Notes: generated from the sequence alone by a model not told the origin. A stretch of DNA of 64,000 nucleotides from Aphidius gifuensis (GCF_014905175.1 NC_057789.1:1674001-1738000); one strand, 5' to 3'. Numbered from the stretch's first letter, positions 35,390 to 48,408 are shown. Translations and numbers: made by a program.

Positions 35390-37234
35390 ATGAGTGCAAA
35401 AAAAATCTGTCGTTTTGAGGAACAACAATCATCTGATAATGTTGAAGTGAAAAAAAATCCCATTGATATCCTGAATTATGATGCATTATCGAAAATATTC
35501 ATGCAGCTGACAATATCTGAACGAATGGTCTTGAAAAAAGGTAATGATAATTAAAATAAATTTTAAATTTACATACAGCTTTTTATGGCAACATAATAAT
35601 TATTCTGTTTTTATTACAGTTTGTTTGAAATGGAAAGAGGCCTGTAAACTAGCATGGTATGACATTAAAAAATTCAAATGCACCAAAAAAATTAATCATT
35701 TTAATAAAAATCGGTTGTTGACACAATCATTTGTCGAAAGAGTACTACGAAAGTGTGGTATTTATTTAAATGAATTATCTCTATCAAAAGTTTGCCGTTC
35801 AAGTATCATGCCATATGTTGTTAAATCCTGTAAAAACTTGACAAGTCTTGAATTTGTACATCACGAAGAGAAAGAATTTGATGACAATGACTATCTTGCA
35901 TTCAAAAGACTGGAAAAATTGAAATCTATTAAGATAAACGTTTATCGTAATGAATGTTACGGTTTCAATAATGAATATATAGATAATTTTCAATCCGAAG
36001 CAATCAATTATCTTCCTGCGACAATGAATGAAATTCATTTAATTTATACTGGAAAAATACATCACAGACCAGTTTTTTTTGTAAGTGTTACTTTTATTTT
36101 TACTAGTAAAATAATTAACTACTATTAATTAAATATAATTATAAAAAATTAATTTTTATTATTTTTATTTTTTAGAATTTAAATAAATTCACAAATCTTC
36201 ACAGTTTGACTTTGAGGAATTGCAGCCTAGATGACATTATAGAAGATATATCTGAAAAAATAATACTTGTTCATCTTGATCTCCGAGATTCTGATGTTTT
36301 AAACAAAAAAAATATATTATTCGATAAACTTGTAAATTTGGAACATGTCAGTATTAGGAATAGTTTAGTTTTTTTTGACTCTCATCAAAGATTTTTCAAT
36401 AGTATTTTAAATACATGCAAAAAACTGAGACATTTGGAGATGTTTAATGCTTGGAATTCGCCTGTAGCTTCAATTCACTGGAAAAACCTTGGGAACTTGG
36501 TACACATGACGATTTATTCAGAAATAACTGATGATTTAGCAAAAAATATTTTGAAACATTGTTATAATTTGAAATACTTAAAAATAATGTGTGAAAATGT
36601 CAATGAAAATGTTGCTGAAAGTGCACTGCAAAAATTAACAGAATTAAAAAATCTTGAATATTTAATATTACCTGATGGAATTAAACTCAGTGGGGAAACA
36701 ATAATGATAATTTCAAATAATTGTAAAAAACTTAAACATTTAGAAATGACTAATTGTACGATAAATACTGTATTGGCTTTTGATGAGTTATCAAAGTTGC
36801 AACATCTTGAATATTTGAATTTATCTGATGCTAAAGATATTCTAGATAGCAGTATTATTGTTATTGCTCAAAAATGTAAAAATCTCAAATATTTAAATAT
36901 AAATAATTGCAATTGCATTAGTGAAAGAGCACTCTTTACTTTAACGACTTTAGAAAAATTAGAAACATTAATTGTTGGTGGTATTGATGGTGTAACAGAT
37001 GAATTTATTGTCAGATTAAAACGATTGATATTTTTGGACTTAGATAGTTGCAAAAATATCACTGCTAATGGTATTGTTCAATTCATAAAAAATTGTCCAG
37101 ATCTTGAAGAACTTAATCTACGATCGAATGATATTACATTTTTTATGATTGTTAAAGCCAATGAAGATTGCGAAAATCCTATCAATAATATTTCATCGTA
37201 TTATGTAATAATTAAATTTTTCATAACTTCGTAA
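35390..37234 (+). CDS. F-box/LRR protein, array copy 5
   Basis: Exons 35390-35540, 35620-36080 and 36176-37234 encode 556 residues. The F-box reads NPIDILNYDALSKIFMQLTISERM, followed by VCLKWKEACKLAWYDIKKF and a full LRR series (LRHLEMFNAWNSPV, LKYLNINNCNCISERAL, CKNITANGIVQFIKNCPDL). The C-terminus is three residues longer than in copies 1 and 3 because the usual stop is replaced (IIKFFITS). It lies convergent with the intact coiled-coil gene, so this is probably the ancestral arrangement from which the array expanded leftward. Confidence 0.9.
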
Positions 37235-37694
37235 AATCACAAGTATAATTTGTTATTGTTAATTACGTAAATAACAACGAAAAATAAGAACGTAAATTAC
37301 TATTCAAATTTTTTTTCAATGTATTTGATTTGATAAAAATATAGTAATAAAATTATGAATAACAATGTATGCGTAAATAATAAATCTCTATAACCATTAT
37401 TCTAATTTGTTATCTTTTTTTATTTTTGAGAATTATTAAACATGTACAACTAAAATGCATTCGAAATAAAAAAAAAAAACAAAAAGGTTATTAACAAATA
37501 CAATGACATATAATTCAAATAAAAAATAAAAATAAATGATAAATCATCAAAATAAAAATGATAAATAATTTTAATCAACTTTATTATTTAGAAAATAAAT
37601 AAATTATATTTTTTGATAAATATTATTTGGTTGAAGAAAATAAATGAGGAAGTTTTTATTTAAATTAAGTAATATATTCAATGTATAATGAATT

Positions 37695-40158
37695 TTATGG
37701 ATTTGGTGATAACCCACCGGGTGATAAAAATGATAAAGTTCTGAAGATGGCACGTGGTGCCCAAACAACACTTCCAGCAATTTGTAAAACTTTGCTGCTC
37801 CATCTACTTTCTTGGCTTTGACGTGATAAACGTTCTCGAAAATCATTAATTTCAATTCTGTTAATTATAAAAAAATATATAAAATTTATTTGAAATTAAT
37901 TAACACATGATTACGTATATTTTAAATCTTACAGTTGTAAATTAAATGCTGTTTCGATTCTTCTAAGTGCAGCTTCACGATCAGCCAGTTGAACTTCTAA
38001 ATTATCAGCACGCAGACTCAAAGCTTTTCCAATTTTTTCACTCGTTGAAAAATCATTTTCTAATTTTGTTTTATCAATTTGTAATACTTTCAATTCTCTT
38101 TAATAAAAAAATTTTAATTTTAATTATATAAAACCATTTATTCATTTTTTTTTTTAAATATATTCAAATTACCTTGATAATTTTTGTTTTTCATCTTGAT
38201 TATTATCAATAATTTTCATTTGATTATCTAATTTCTCTTTCATCTCATCAATTATTTTATTCAAGCCTTCAATTTTTTCTTCATATTCTTTCGATAGCAA
38301 TTCACTTGTTGCTATCTAAAATTTAATTTAACATTTATTTTTTTTTTAAAACAAAAATTTGTGGTAAATGTAAGAAATATTATCAAAAAAAATTGACTCA
38401 AAGATCTTTGACCTTTCTATTTTTAATACGAAACGTTCAAAGTGATTCACACAATAATATAACTAAATTTAAAATAATATTTTTTATTTTTCCACAAAAC
38501 AACACAAATATTAAAATATCAATTGTTTTTTTTTTTCAATTTAAAAAAAACAATGTCAATAGTTTTAATTAATCATTTCCCGGAAATTTTGCAATAGATT
38601 TTTTTTTTTAAATTTTATTTATCAACATTAATTTAGCACAGGTGACTAATGATGAATCAATATAATAAAATCTTAAAATATCAATAAACAAATATTAAAA
38701 TAAAATTTAAATACCTTTTCCAATAAATTTTTTTTATCATCCTGTAATTTGTGTAATTTCTCACGTTCTTTTGTCACCTGGTTATCAACATCATCAAGCT
38801 GACTTTTAACAGTAAATAATTCATTTTTTAAATTTTCCATATAAACATCTTTTTCATGATATTGTTTATGCAAATTATCAATATCATTTTCTAATTTTTT
38901 TTTTTCCTACAAATAAATAGTAACACAAATAAAATTTCGATTAAAAAAAAAAAATTAAAAAGCCAATTTAATTTGTTATTAAATAAATAAATAATTATTT
39001 TATATAAAAATTAGGATAAATTAATTAATTGTTTAAATAATTACTTGAATAACAATGTCTTTTTCTTTAGTTATTAATTCAAGTTGTTGTTTAGTATGAT
39101 GAACATCGAAATTAATTTTACCAATACGATTATTTTCATTTTCAAGAAGTCGTCTTAGCACAATAATTTGTAATTGTAAATGATCAACTTGTTGGCTAAG
39201 TTTAACAATTGTATTATTTAATTCAACAGCTTCTTGACGTCTTCGTCTCCATGCATTAACAACAAGTGCATGTGAAACAATACCAGCAGCATTTTTATCA
39301 TCATTTATTTTAACAATTTTTTTATCCATCAATTGATCAATTTCCATCAAACTTGTTGCATCCTCTGATCTATTATCAAACAAAAAAAATACATTCAATA
39401 AATAAATCAAGGATTAAATTTATGTTCACCAGGTCAAGATAATTGTAATAATTATTTGTCACGAATAATTAAATTCACTAAACTACTTGTTTGCTAATCA
39501 ATAAAAAAAATCCTTGGCAAACTTTCTAGCTTTTTTTTTCATTAAAATTTACTTTGTTTATATTTTATTTATATATTTTGTTAAATATCCATTTAATTTA
39601 CAAAGAAAATTGCGAGAAATATTTTATTTTTATAACAAAAAAAAAAGGCTTTGATGTTGAATTTAAGTATTTTTTTTTTGACAAGATAAATGACAATTAT
39701 TTTGACCCCCCTCGTGGTTATTCTTGTCTGATTTTATCCATGTGGTTGTATGATAAATTTCTATTTTTAAAATAAACACTTGGTTCAAGTATTTAAAATA
39801 AGTTAGTTAAAATTTTAGTGATAATTTTATTAATTTGTATAAATAATATGTTATACCTTTGATCAATTTTTTGCGGTGATAAATTAACTAATGATTGACT
39901 TTTACGACAAGCTGAAGAAAATGTTGAACAAGGTTTAAGATTATCATGAATTTTTTCATTTTTATTTGGACATTTAAATATTTGCTTTCCATTTATACGA
40001 TAGTTTATTAATCCTTGTTTTTTTGATGGTGTAATTGGCACACGTTGATTGATATTATTCGATAATTTTTTATCAACATTTTGTGTTAATTTATTTACTT
40101 TTTTTTGATTAGTATTTTTAATTTGAGTTTTCGATGCAGCACATGATGATTGTGGCAT
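37695..40158 (-). CDS. Coiled-coil protein, family not recognised
   Basis: Six exons: 40158-39857, 39369-39045, 38906-38715, 38315-38173, 38097-37933 and 37857-37695, encoding 429 residues with consistent phases. The start is the ATG at 40158 (MPQSSCAASKTQ); the frame stays open upstream only through a GTG. Residues 1-100 are Lys/Asn/Gln-rich and polar. From about residue 115 to 370 the protein is almost continuous coiled coil (AVELNNTIVKLSQQVDHLQLQI, LHKQYHEKDVYMENLKNEL, ADNLEVQLADREAALRRIE). It closes with a short hydrophobic-aromatic tail (GSVVWAPRAIFRTLSF, ending GLSPNP). A structural or centrosome/cytoskeletal role is possible but not shown. Its 3' exons recur as fragments between the F-box genes. 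Confidence 0.85.
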
Positions 40159-42251
40159 TTTTAAATCAATTAAAGACACAAAAATTCGAGCTTGTACATC
40201 AAATTAATTATTATTTATTTACTATGGTAACAAAAAATAAAAAAAAAAAATAATTGACGATTTTTTAAAACAAAAATATACACATATATTTTAAAATCCT
40301 GTTTTGAATTTATTTTAAATTCAATTTTGAATAATTTGATAATATTCAGGGACATTTTAAGAAATTATTTCTTCGAAGTGAAATTTCAATTGACGTCATT
40401 TAAAATACCTGGAATTAATCAAAGCATGAAGCAATATAAAAAAAAAAAATTTACAAATTAATAAAAAATAGAAAAAAAATTTTTTTTAAAATAAATTAGT
40501 TTATATTTTATAAAAAAAATAATGAATGAATTTTTTTTTTTACATTTTCATTAACTAAATAACAGAAAATATGACAATATTATTTTTTTTTTTTCTTGCA
40601 CTCACGTTAATACGTTAATACAAAAATCAGTTTCAAGGTCGTTTGATGCTTCTCCACTGAGCATAGTAAAAGTATAATAATAATAATAATAATAATAATA
40701 ACATCCATTACATAATAAAAGGAAAAAAATAATAATTCTGAATAATAAAACCCAAATGTACGTAAAAAAAATTAATCTTCAAATGATAATAAAAAAACAG
40801 GATGTAATAATTAAAAATTTTTGCACAAATTTCATTTTAAAATGAAAAATTTGTTATCATTTACTTCCTTCCTTTCTTCGTGCTTCCTTTAATTGATAGC
40901 TTTTAATTTTTTTATTAATACTTTAATTATAATTAATATAATATAATTTAAAAAAAAAATTTTTATTCTCTCTGTGTTGTTCAGTCTTGTTGGAAGTTTT
41001 AAATAAAAGTGAGAGGAAATAATAAGTGCGCATGTGTAGAATGTAACGTGTTGGTCAAACTAGCATGATTTAAAATAGGTGGGGAAAATATATAAAAAAA
41101 TATAAAAAAATTATCATTATGATTGAGATAAAGTTACGAACATTTTGTTTCGTGTTATTTTATGCTCGCGAGTCATCCGAATGAATACTTGTGTGTTGCC
41201 AACAGTTTTTTTTATTATTTCTCCAGTTGTTTATTTCAATTTAAATAAAAAAATCATTTGTTTATTAATAAATTACATAACTACTATTGTTATATTATTT
41301 ATAAATATACGTATTTTATTTATAAATATATTTTTTATAATTAATATCAATTAATTTTTATGTAAACACAAGTTTTATAATTTTTTTTTTATATTTTTTT
41401 TTTTTTGTTAAAACAGTGATTAGTGTTGTAACTTAAAAAATAATAATAATTTATAAAAAAAAATATATATATATTTTAGTTTGGTTTTTAACGATGCTTG
41501 GGAACTGATCGTTATCAATAAGTGAAGATTGACGAAAAAAATACTTAGTGATAAAAATAAATAAAAAAAAAAATAAAAAAAAAAAAACCAAGTTGATGAT
41601 TTTTTTTTGTAAATAATATTTTGTTATAAATATTACTGATAAAAATTATATTTTTATTTTTTTAATTAGTTTAAGTAATTACGAAATATAATTTTTATAT
41701 ATTTTTTTTTTTTTTATATTATTTGTGGTAATTGTGTACTGACTTTTGTGACATGAAAATACGAAATATATTTGAATAAAAATTGGGGGAAAAACAAAAT
41801 ATGTTTGCGATTATTTTGGAGTACCAAAAGGCAAGTGTTTAATATATTTATATATGTGTATTAAACATCTCACATTGTCCCTAAGATTATGTTTAATTAT
41901 AGCAACATGAAATCCGGACAGAGTCTGTGTCCAAAAATAATAATGATTGAATCAGTATATATTCGTTCACTTTCGTTTTTATCTTACTTGAATTTACTTG
42001 CTACCAATTCCCCAAAAAAAAAAACACTTGGTACACTTAAATTTTATGGTACAAAAATATATATATTAATTAATTAACAATAATCTAAAATCTATTTTAA
42101 TATTTTTAATATTTTTACTCATTTAAAAATATTTAATATCAATTTACACAAAAAAAAAAACTAATATTTTAAAATAAACTAAAACACACAATTTTTATTT
42201 TTTTATAGGTCAATAAATTATAACTAAAAATTGAATTAAAAAAATTAAAAA
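40159..42251. promoter_or_regulatory. Upstream region of dorsal with conserved promoter segment
   Basis: 40159-41080 is AT-rich intergenic DNA with an AAT microsatellite (40676-40700). From about 41090 the sequence is shared with the upstream region of the dorsal duplicate (47190-48202). Conserved elements are ATGCTCGCGAGTCATCCG (41162), AACAGTGATTAGTGTTGTAACTT (41413) and TTAACGATGCTTGGGAACTGATCGTTAT (41487), plus the untranslated leader GTCAATAAATTATAACTAAA (from 42209) after an acceptor. The middle two are probably in an untranslated first exon. Confidence 0.55.
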
Positions 42252-45200
42252 ATGGACCAATTTATGAATGAAAATAATAGTGATAATATGGATGTGCTAA
42301 ATGACGTTTGTAAGTAAAAAATTAAATAGTTTATTAACAAATAAAATTAATGTATTGATTTGTTTTTAAATGGTATTTTTATTTAAAGTGGCAGTTCTTG
42401 ATGCAGATGTTGATTTTAATGGACACAATGATCATCATCATCATCAGCAACAACAACAACAGCAACAAGAACAGCAACAAAAATTACAACAGATTCAGCA
42501 CTATCTCCAACAACAACAACCACAACAGCAACAAATGTTACCATATACTTTTATTGTTGAACAACCAGCAAGCAAAGCAATAAGATTCAGATACAAATGT
42601 GAAGGAAGATCTGCTGGTAGTATACCAGGAGTCAACAGTACACCTGAAAATAAAACATATCCAACAATTAGAGTATGTTGAATGATTATTTATTTATTAT
42701 ATAATGTTAATAAATTAATGTTTTTTTTAAATTGAATAGGTGATTGGTTATGTTGGACGAGCAGTTGTTGTTGTATCATTAGTTACCAAAGATTCATATA
42801 GTGGTAAATACAGAGCACATCCTCATAATCTTGTTGGAAAAGGATGCATTGAAGAACGTGGTGTTTGTCATGTTAAAATATCACCAAATAATAATATGGA
42901 AGTGTCATTTTCAAATTTGGGAATTCAGTGTGTTAAAAAAAAAGAAATTGGTACTTCATTTAAAACAAGAAAAGAAATACGTGTTGATCCATTTAAAGGT
43001 ATTTTTATATATTAAATTATTTTTCATTTTATTAATTAATTAATTGTTATTATTTTTTTTTATATAGCTGGTTTTTCACATAAAAATCAACCAATTGAAT
43101 TAAATGTTGTTAGACTTTGTTTTGAAGTTTATCTTCCAAATGAAAAAGACGAATTTAAAATTCGTCTTGAGCCAATTGTTAGTGATCCAATTTATGATAA
43201 AAGTTTGTATTTATTTAATTAAATAATATGATTATTAAAAATGTTTATTTGTTAATAATATATTGTATATTTTTCAGAGGCAATGTCTGATCTTGTTATT
43301 TGTAGATTAAGTCATTGTTGTGCATCAGCTGCTGGTGGTACATCTGTGATATTACTTTGTGAAAAAGTATTAAAAGATGATATACAAGTTAGATTTTTTC
43401 AAAAAATAAATGATGAAGTAATATGGGAAAAAAATGCTGAATTTACAACAAATGATGTTCACAAACAGGTTAATAAAATTTTAATTTATTTTTATTCTTA
43501 AATAGTAATTAAATTTATAAATAATATTTTTTTATTTATTTCAAAGGTTGCAATAACATTCAAAACACCAAAATATGATTTAAATCCAGATGATAAAGCT
43601 GTCAAAGTATTTGTTCAACTTCGTCGACCATCTGATGGTGCAGTTGGTGAACCAAGACCATTCGAAATGATACCAATTGGTGCAGGTAGGCCCTTATTTT
43701 GGTCATTACAAAAAACAATTAATGAAAATTCTTATATACCTAAAAAAGCAATACCAATTGATTCATCAATAATCCCAAATAATAATGATGTTATTACTGA
43801 TAAACACAACAACAAAAACAACAACATCAACAACAACGAAAATAGTAATAATATTGACATGTCAGGTAGTAAAATATCAGCATTACGTGCATTTTATAAT
43901 TTACATACAAAAAATAATGATAATATAGATAAAAAAAATGGCTTTATTCCTAAAAATATATCAATTAATAATACACTTGATAATTCTGATAAATCTCATG
44001 GCCAAGAGAGTAATATTGAGCCAGTAATTATAAACAATGACAATAATAAATTTCAAGAGATAAATAACGAAAAAAAATGGTTTGATTATTCAGAAATTGG
44101 TAAATGGATTGAAAAAAATAATCAACAATTGATAGATAATAATAATGGTGATGATGAGCAAAATAATAATGACAAGTTAAATGAAATTGCTGAAATTGAT
44201 AAAATATATGAAGATACACATAAAAAAATAATAAAAACAAAATTAATAAATAATAATAAATCAATGGAAATTGATGTTTTAGATAATCAAACATACACAA
44301 GTTTACAATTAGCTATGAAAAATCCAATTGAATTGTATGATGATGATAAAAGATATGAAGATGTTATGATTGAAAAAACATTGTCATCATCATCACTATC
44401 ACCACCTCCACCTCCACCACCGCCATTACTAGCTAAAAGAAGTGAAATGAATATAAATGATGAAAAATTACCACCATTACCACCAAAAAGAAGTAAAAAA
44501 ATGTCATCAATGCCTGTGTTACCAAGAACATCATCATTTACAACTGTTAATGCACCAAATAAAAATTTACCATTATTACCTGGTACATTATTAAAGCCAA
44601 AACAAGGATTACTATCAAAGCTATTTTCTAAAAAAGTTAAAAAATTAAGTAATGATAAAATAACAAATGATAAAATTAATACAACATCATCATCATTGCG
44701 TAATAGTTTACAAGATTTTACAGATAATAGTAGTACAAATAATAAATTAAATAGAACAAGTTTAAATGGTGGTGCTTTGCCAAGTAGATCATGTGATTTA
44801 AAAGGTGATGAATCACCACCATATGGGTTTGATTTAACTGAAGCTGAACATTATGCACTTTATACAGCTATGGCACCACATGCTACAACATCAGAATTTG
44901 ATGAAATGTCATTTTATTATAGTCCAGTTGAAGGTGGAAAAATATTAACTGATGGAAAACAAAATTAACAGCTCAAGCTATTGTTATTATTTATTTTTTT
45001 TTATTGCTTTTTTTCTAGTGTGTGGAATATTGTGTTGTTTTTATTGTTGAAATTGTTGGTTGTATGATTTTTCTAGTCGATTATAAAATTGTTAATTATT
45101 TTATTTTTAATTTCAGACTTTTTTTTTTTTCTTTTTGTTTTGTTTGATGATGAGCTGTTATTTAATTTTATGATTTATTTAAATTTTTATTTTTTAAATT

Positions 45201-46861
45201 AATTCGTAGATGACCCTGATTATTTAAAACGCAAGAGAACTAGATATTCTAACGATCAAACGACAAATTGTCTACATGAATTACAAAATTCTAATGAAAA
45301 TAGTGAGTATTTTCATGTTAAAAAAAAATTGTTATAAATTTTTTATATATTGTTAATTATGTATGAGAAAAAGAAGAAGAATTGTTGCTTTTCGTATTTG
45401 GGCTATGGTTAATAGTAATTATAAATAATAATCATCAATAATACTAACAAATAAAATAATCATATTGTTAAAATTAATTAAAATTTCAAAAATACATATT
45501 ATCAATATTTGTAAATATATTATCATTCTTATCATTTTTTATCATCGAAAATTTAATTGACAATGTGATTTATATTTTTTTTTTCAAATTTCATATATTG
45601 TTAATTATAAAACAAGACTTTTTTAAATATTAAGTCAGTTGTTTCTTTTTTTTTTTTTTATAACATTACATTGATGAATTTTTAAATCAATTTTTTTTTC
45701 TTGTTTTATATCAGAATATTGTATAAAACTTTGATGTTAATTTTTTGAAAAATATAAAAATATATGTATAATTATTTGTCAAGCATCATTTACCATTAAT
45801 CATTTTCAGAAAAAAAAAAAAAACATTCATTAGAATAGAAAAAAAAACAGGTACGATATTTCGTTTTGTTTTTTTTTTGTTTAATTAATTTGGGTTTTTT
45901 TATTTTCATTTTTAAATTAATATTATACTTGCTTGCACTAACTGCTTGTTTGAATTTTCATTTAACATTTGTATTTCATTTTTTTAATTTAAAGTAATAA
46001 ATAAATAAATAATAATTTTTATTTTTTTCAAACAAAGGAGGTACAAAAATGATGTGCCCATCAAATGTGATAAAACCAGAACCAGTTGAATTGTTGATGG
46101 GACAAAATCAACCAGGCCAATGGAATCAGCCAGGAGGTTCACAATGGAATCAACCAGGAGGTTCACAATGGAATCAGCCAAGATGTTCCCAATGGAATCA
46201 GCCAGGATGTTCAACATCAATTGGAGTTCCATCACCTCTTGAAGCAACTAGTATATCTCCAAATCAATCACCAAATCCAAAGTAACAACAATTATTACAT
46301 CTACTTGAAAAAAAAATACTCAACACTTTTTTTATTTTTACTCCAATCAATTGACCAATAAATTATTTATTTATTTTATTTTTTAGTCGAGTGATACTTT
46401 CACCACGTAGAACTCCATCACCAATGGAACCAATGCACTACAATATGTCTCCTCAATATCATCAACAAGTTGAACATTCAAGTGTTCAGCAACAATTTCT
46501 TCATCCAAATACTGGCTTGAATCAACAACTTCCTGATTTATTAACAATAAATTCTCCAACCCAACAATATAACATACCCCATGTGGAACCTCAAGAAAAT
46601 ACAAATCAATTATCTGACAGTTTGAGGAATATTGACGTTGATGATCTTTTAATAGACAACTTATCAGCAACTACACTAGCTACCCTATCAATATCTACTG
46701 ATATCAATGTAATTTAAAATTAATATCATCATGTAATTTTTTTAAATTCAATCATTTAAAATTTTTTTTGTTTGTTGTTGTAGCAAGCTGTTGATGCTGC
46801 TCATCAAGATGAAAATATTAATGAATCTATTGACCGAATTGTACAACAATTACAACAATAA
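42252..46861 (+). CDS. dl: Dorsal (NF-kB class Rel protein), isoform A
   Basis: Ten exons: 42252-42309, 42389-42672, 42740-42998, 43068-43202, 43278-43468, 43547-43685, 45210-45302, 46038-46281, 46387-46708 and 46784-46861; 600 residues. A His/Gln-rich leader precedes the Rel DNA-binding domain, with the canonical recognition loop RFRYKCEGRSAGSIPG at 85-100. Then come AHPHNLVGKGC, VDPFKAGFSH, the IPT domain (CCASAAGGTSVILLCEKV) and the nuclear signal YLKRKR near 360-365. The C-terminal region has four WNQPGGSQ-type repeats and a Gln-rich tail ending DRIVQQLQQ. Dorsal is the Toll-pathway transcription factor, held in the cytoplasm by Cactus, acting in dorsoventral patterning and immunity. AATAAA signals follow the stop near 46908. 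Confidence 0.95.
43547..44968 (+). CDS. dl: Dorsal isoform B read-through exon
   Basis: If the donor at 43685 (GCA G|GTAGGC) is not used, the IPT exon stays open to a stop at 44966-44968. This adds about 430 residues starting GRPLFWSLQKT and gives a 782-residue isoform without the YLKRKR signal and C-terminal activation region. GRPLFWS-type read-through ends are known for insect Dorsal-B and related Rel proteins. The extension is Asn/Asp-rich, then has a polyproline run (PPPPPPPPLL), PPLPPKRSKK and a basic patch LSKLFSKKVKKL. It closes with an acidic, aromatic end (GFDLTEAEHYALYTAM, DEMSFYYSP) that could act in transactivation. Conservation of the open frame over 1.2 kb of AT-rich DNA argues that it is coding. 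Confidence 0.85.
   Translation, partial: VAITFKTPKYDLNPDDKAVKVFVQLRRPSDGAVGEPRPFEMIPIGAGRPLFWSLQKTINENSYIPKKAIPIDSSIIPNNNDVITDKHNNKNNNINNNENSNNIDMSGSKISALRAFYNLHTKNNDNIDKKNGFIPKNISINNTLDNSDKSHGQESNIEPVIINNDNNKFQEINNEKKWFDYSEIGKWIEKNNQQLIDNNNGDDEQNNNDKLNEIAEIDKIYEDTHKKIIKTKLINNNKSMEIDVLDNQTYTSLQLAMKNPIELYDDDKRYEDVMIEKTLSSSSLSPPPPPPPPLLAKRSEMNINDEKLPPLPPKRSKKMSSMPVLPRTSSFTTVNAPNKNLPLLPGTLLKPKQGLLSKLFSKKVKKLSNDKITNDKINTTSSSLRNSLQDFTDNSSTNNKLNRTSLNGGALPSRSCDLKGDESPPYGFDLTEAEHYALYTAMAPHATTSEFDEMSFYYSPVEGGKILTDGKQN
46115..46210. repeat. 24-bp tandem repeat in dorsal exon 8
   Basis: Four in-frame units encode QWNQPGGS, QWNQPGGS, QWNQPRCS and QWNQPGCS after an initial GQWNQ. It lies in the C-terminal regulatory part of isoform A. 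The reverse strand of this tract also forms a repetitive open frame, which is a shadow. Confidence 0.85.
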
Positions 46862-48202
46862 ATTATTTATTAAATTTATATTACTAATTAATAAAAATTC
46901 AAGTCTCAATAAAATTGCTCAATAATTTTAAGAATTTTTAATTTATTACGTTGATATTATGTAGATCTTTTTTTTTTATTGTAAAATTTAAAATTGTTTT
47001 TAATTATTAATTTATAAATAAAATATATAAAAATTTTTATAAATATTTTTTTGTTTTATTTTCTTACAGTTATATGGCCTGTCTATTTTTGTTATTATTT
47101 CACGTATGATAAGCAACTGTCAAAGTTCAAATAAAAAAATTTCATATGCATAGATAAAATTAAAAAACCCATTTTAGGATAAAAGTAGGGGAAGCATAAA
47201 AAAAATTATCATTGAATTAAAATGACCAACATTTTATTTCATGTTATTTCATGCTCGCGAGTCATCCGGTGTGTGTCTTTCATTGATAATCGTTTTATCT
47301 TATTCTTTTTCAGTCTTTTATTTTAATTTAAATAAAAAAATTGTTTGTTTATAAATAAATTACATAATAATAATTAATAATAAATTATAAATATACGTAT
47401 TTTATTGATAAATATATTTTTTATAATTAATCTCAATTAATTTCTATGTAAACACAAGCTTTATATTTTTTCTTATATTTTTTTCTGTTAAAACAGTGAT
47501 TAGTGTTGTAACTTAAAAAATAATAATATATGTATATATTTTAGTTTGGCTTTTAACGATGCTTGGGAACTGATCGTTATGAAGTGAAGATTGAAGAACA
47601 AAAAAATACTTGGTGATGAAAAAAAATATGTCGTTTTTGATTCTTCACATGAAGGTATTTTTTTTTTTTTAAATTATTTTGAAATTTTCGTTAATTTAAC
47701 CTGAGCAACGCAACGTTTTATAGGCCTCCGAGCGCTCAGCGTGTTATAGAATCCGGACCCTCAATTAAATACCAAGTTGATATTTTTTTTTGTAAATTAT
47801 ATTTTGTTGAAAATATTGTTCAGGGTAATGATAATTTTTATTGATAAAAATTCTATTTTTGTTTTATTTTAAATTAGTTATTACGAAATATAATTTTCAT
47901 ATTTTTTTTTCATCATTTGTGGTAATCGTGAACAGATATAAAATATATTTGAATAAAAATTGGGTAAAAACAAAATATATAAATCAGTATAATCACTTCA
48001 TTTTTATATCACTTCTATTATCAGTATATTCACTTCAGTATAATCCCTTCATTTTTTATCTGACCTAAATTAAAAAAAAAAAAATTTTGGTACACAAAAA
48101 AAAATAAATAAATAAACTAATATTTTAAAATAAACTAAAATACATTTTTTTTTTTTAGGTCAATAAATTATAACTAAAAATTGAATTAAAAAAAATTATA
48201 AA
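46862..48202. promoter_or_regulatory. Dorsal 3' region and duplicated promoter of the paralog
   Basis: 46862-47180 is the dorsal 3' end. From about 47190 the sequence repeats the dorsal upstream region: ATGCTCGCGAGTCATCCG at 47252, GTGATTAGTGTTGTAACTT near 47497, and the AACGATGCTTGGGAACTG segment near 47556. A 60-80 bp less AT-rich insertion near 47695-47760 (GCCTCCGAGCGCTCAGCGTG) is absent from the dorsal side. The untranslated leader from 48159 matches that at 42209. Confidence 0.6.
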
Positions 48203-48377
48203 ATGGACGAACTTGATGATTATTTGGATGAAAATGTACTAGAAGAACTTTGTAAGTGAAAAATTTATTGATTTATTATTATTTATTAATAAATAAAATT
48301 AATGCATTATTTTGTCTTTATATATTTATTATTTTAAGTGGCAGATTTTGATGCGAATCAACAACAACAACAAGAGC

Positions 48378-48408
<31 letters not shown>

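Noticed and set aside
40159..40179. Upstream extension of the coiled-coil gene (SLIDLK)
   Set aside because: The open frame has no ATG there, only GTG; the first ATG is at 40158.
40676..40700. AAT microsatellite as a possible regulatory repeat
   Set aside because: Ordinary simple repeat, common in AT-rich genomes.
45984..46670. Minus-strand ORFs with repeats such as NLLADSI
   Set aside because: Antisense shadows of the dorsal C-terminal exons and their 24-bp repeat.
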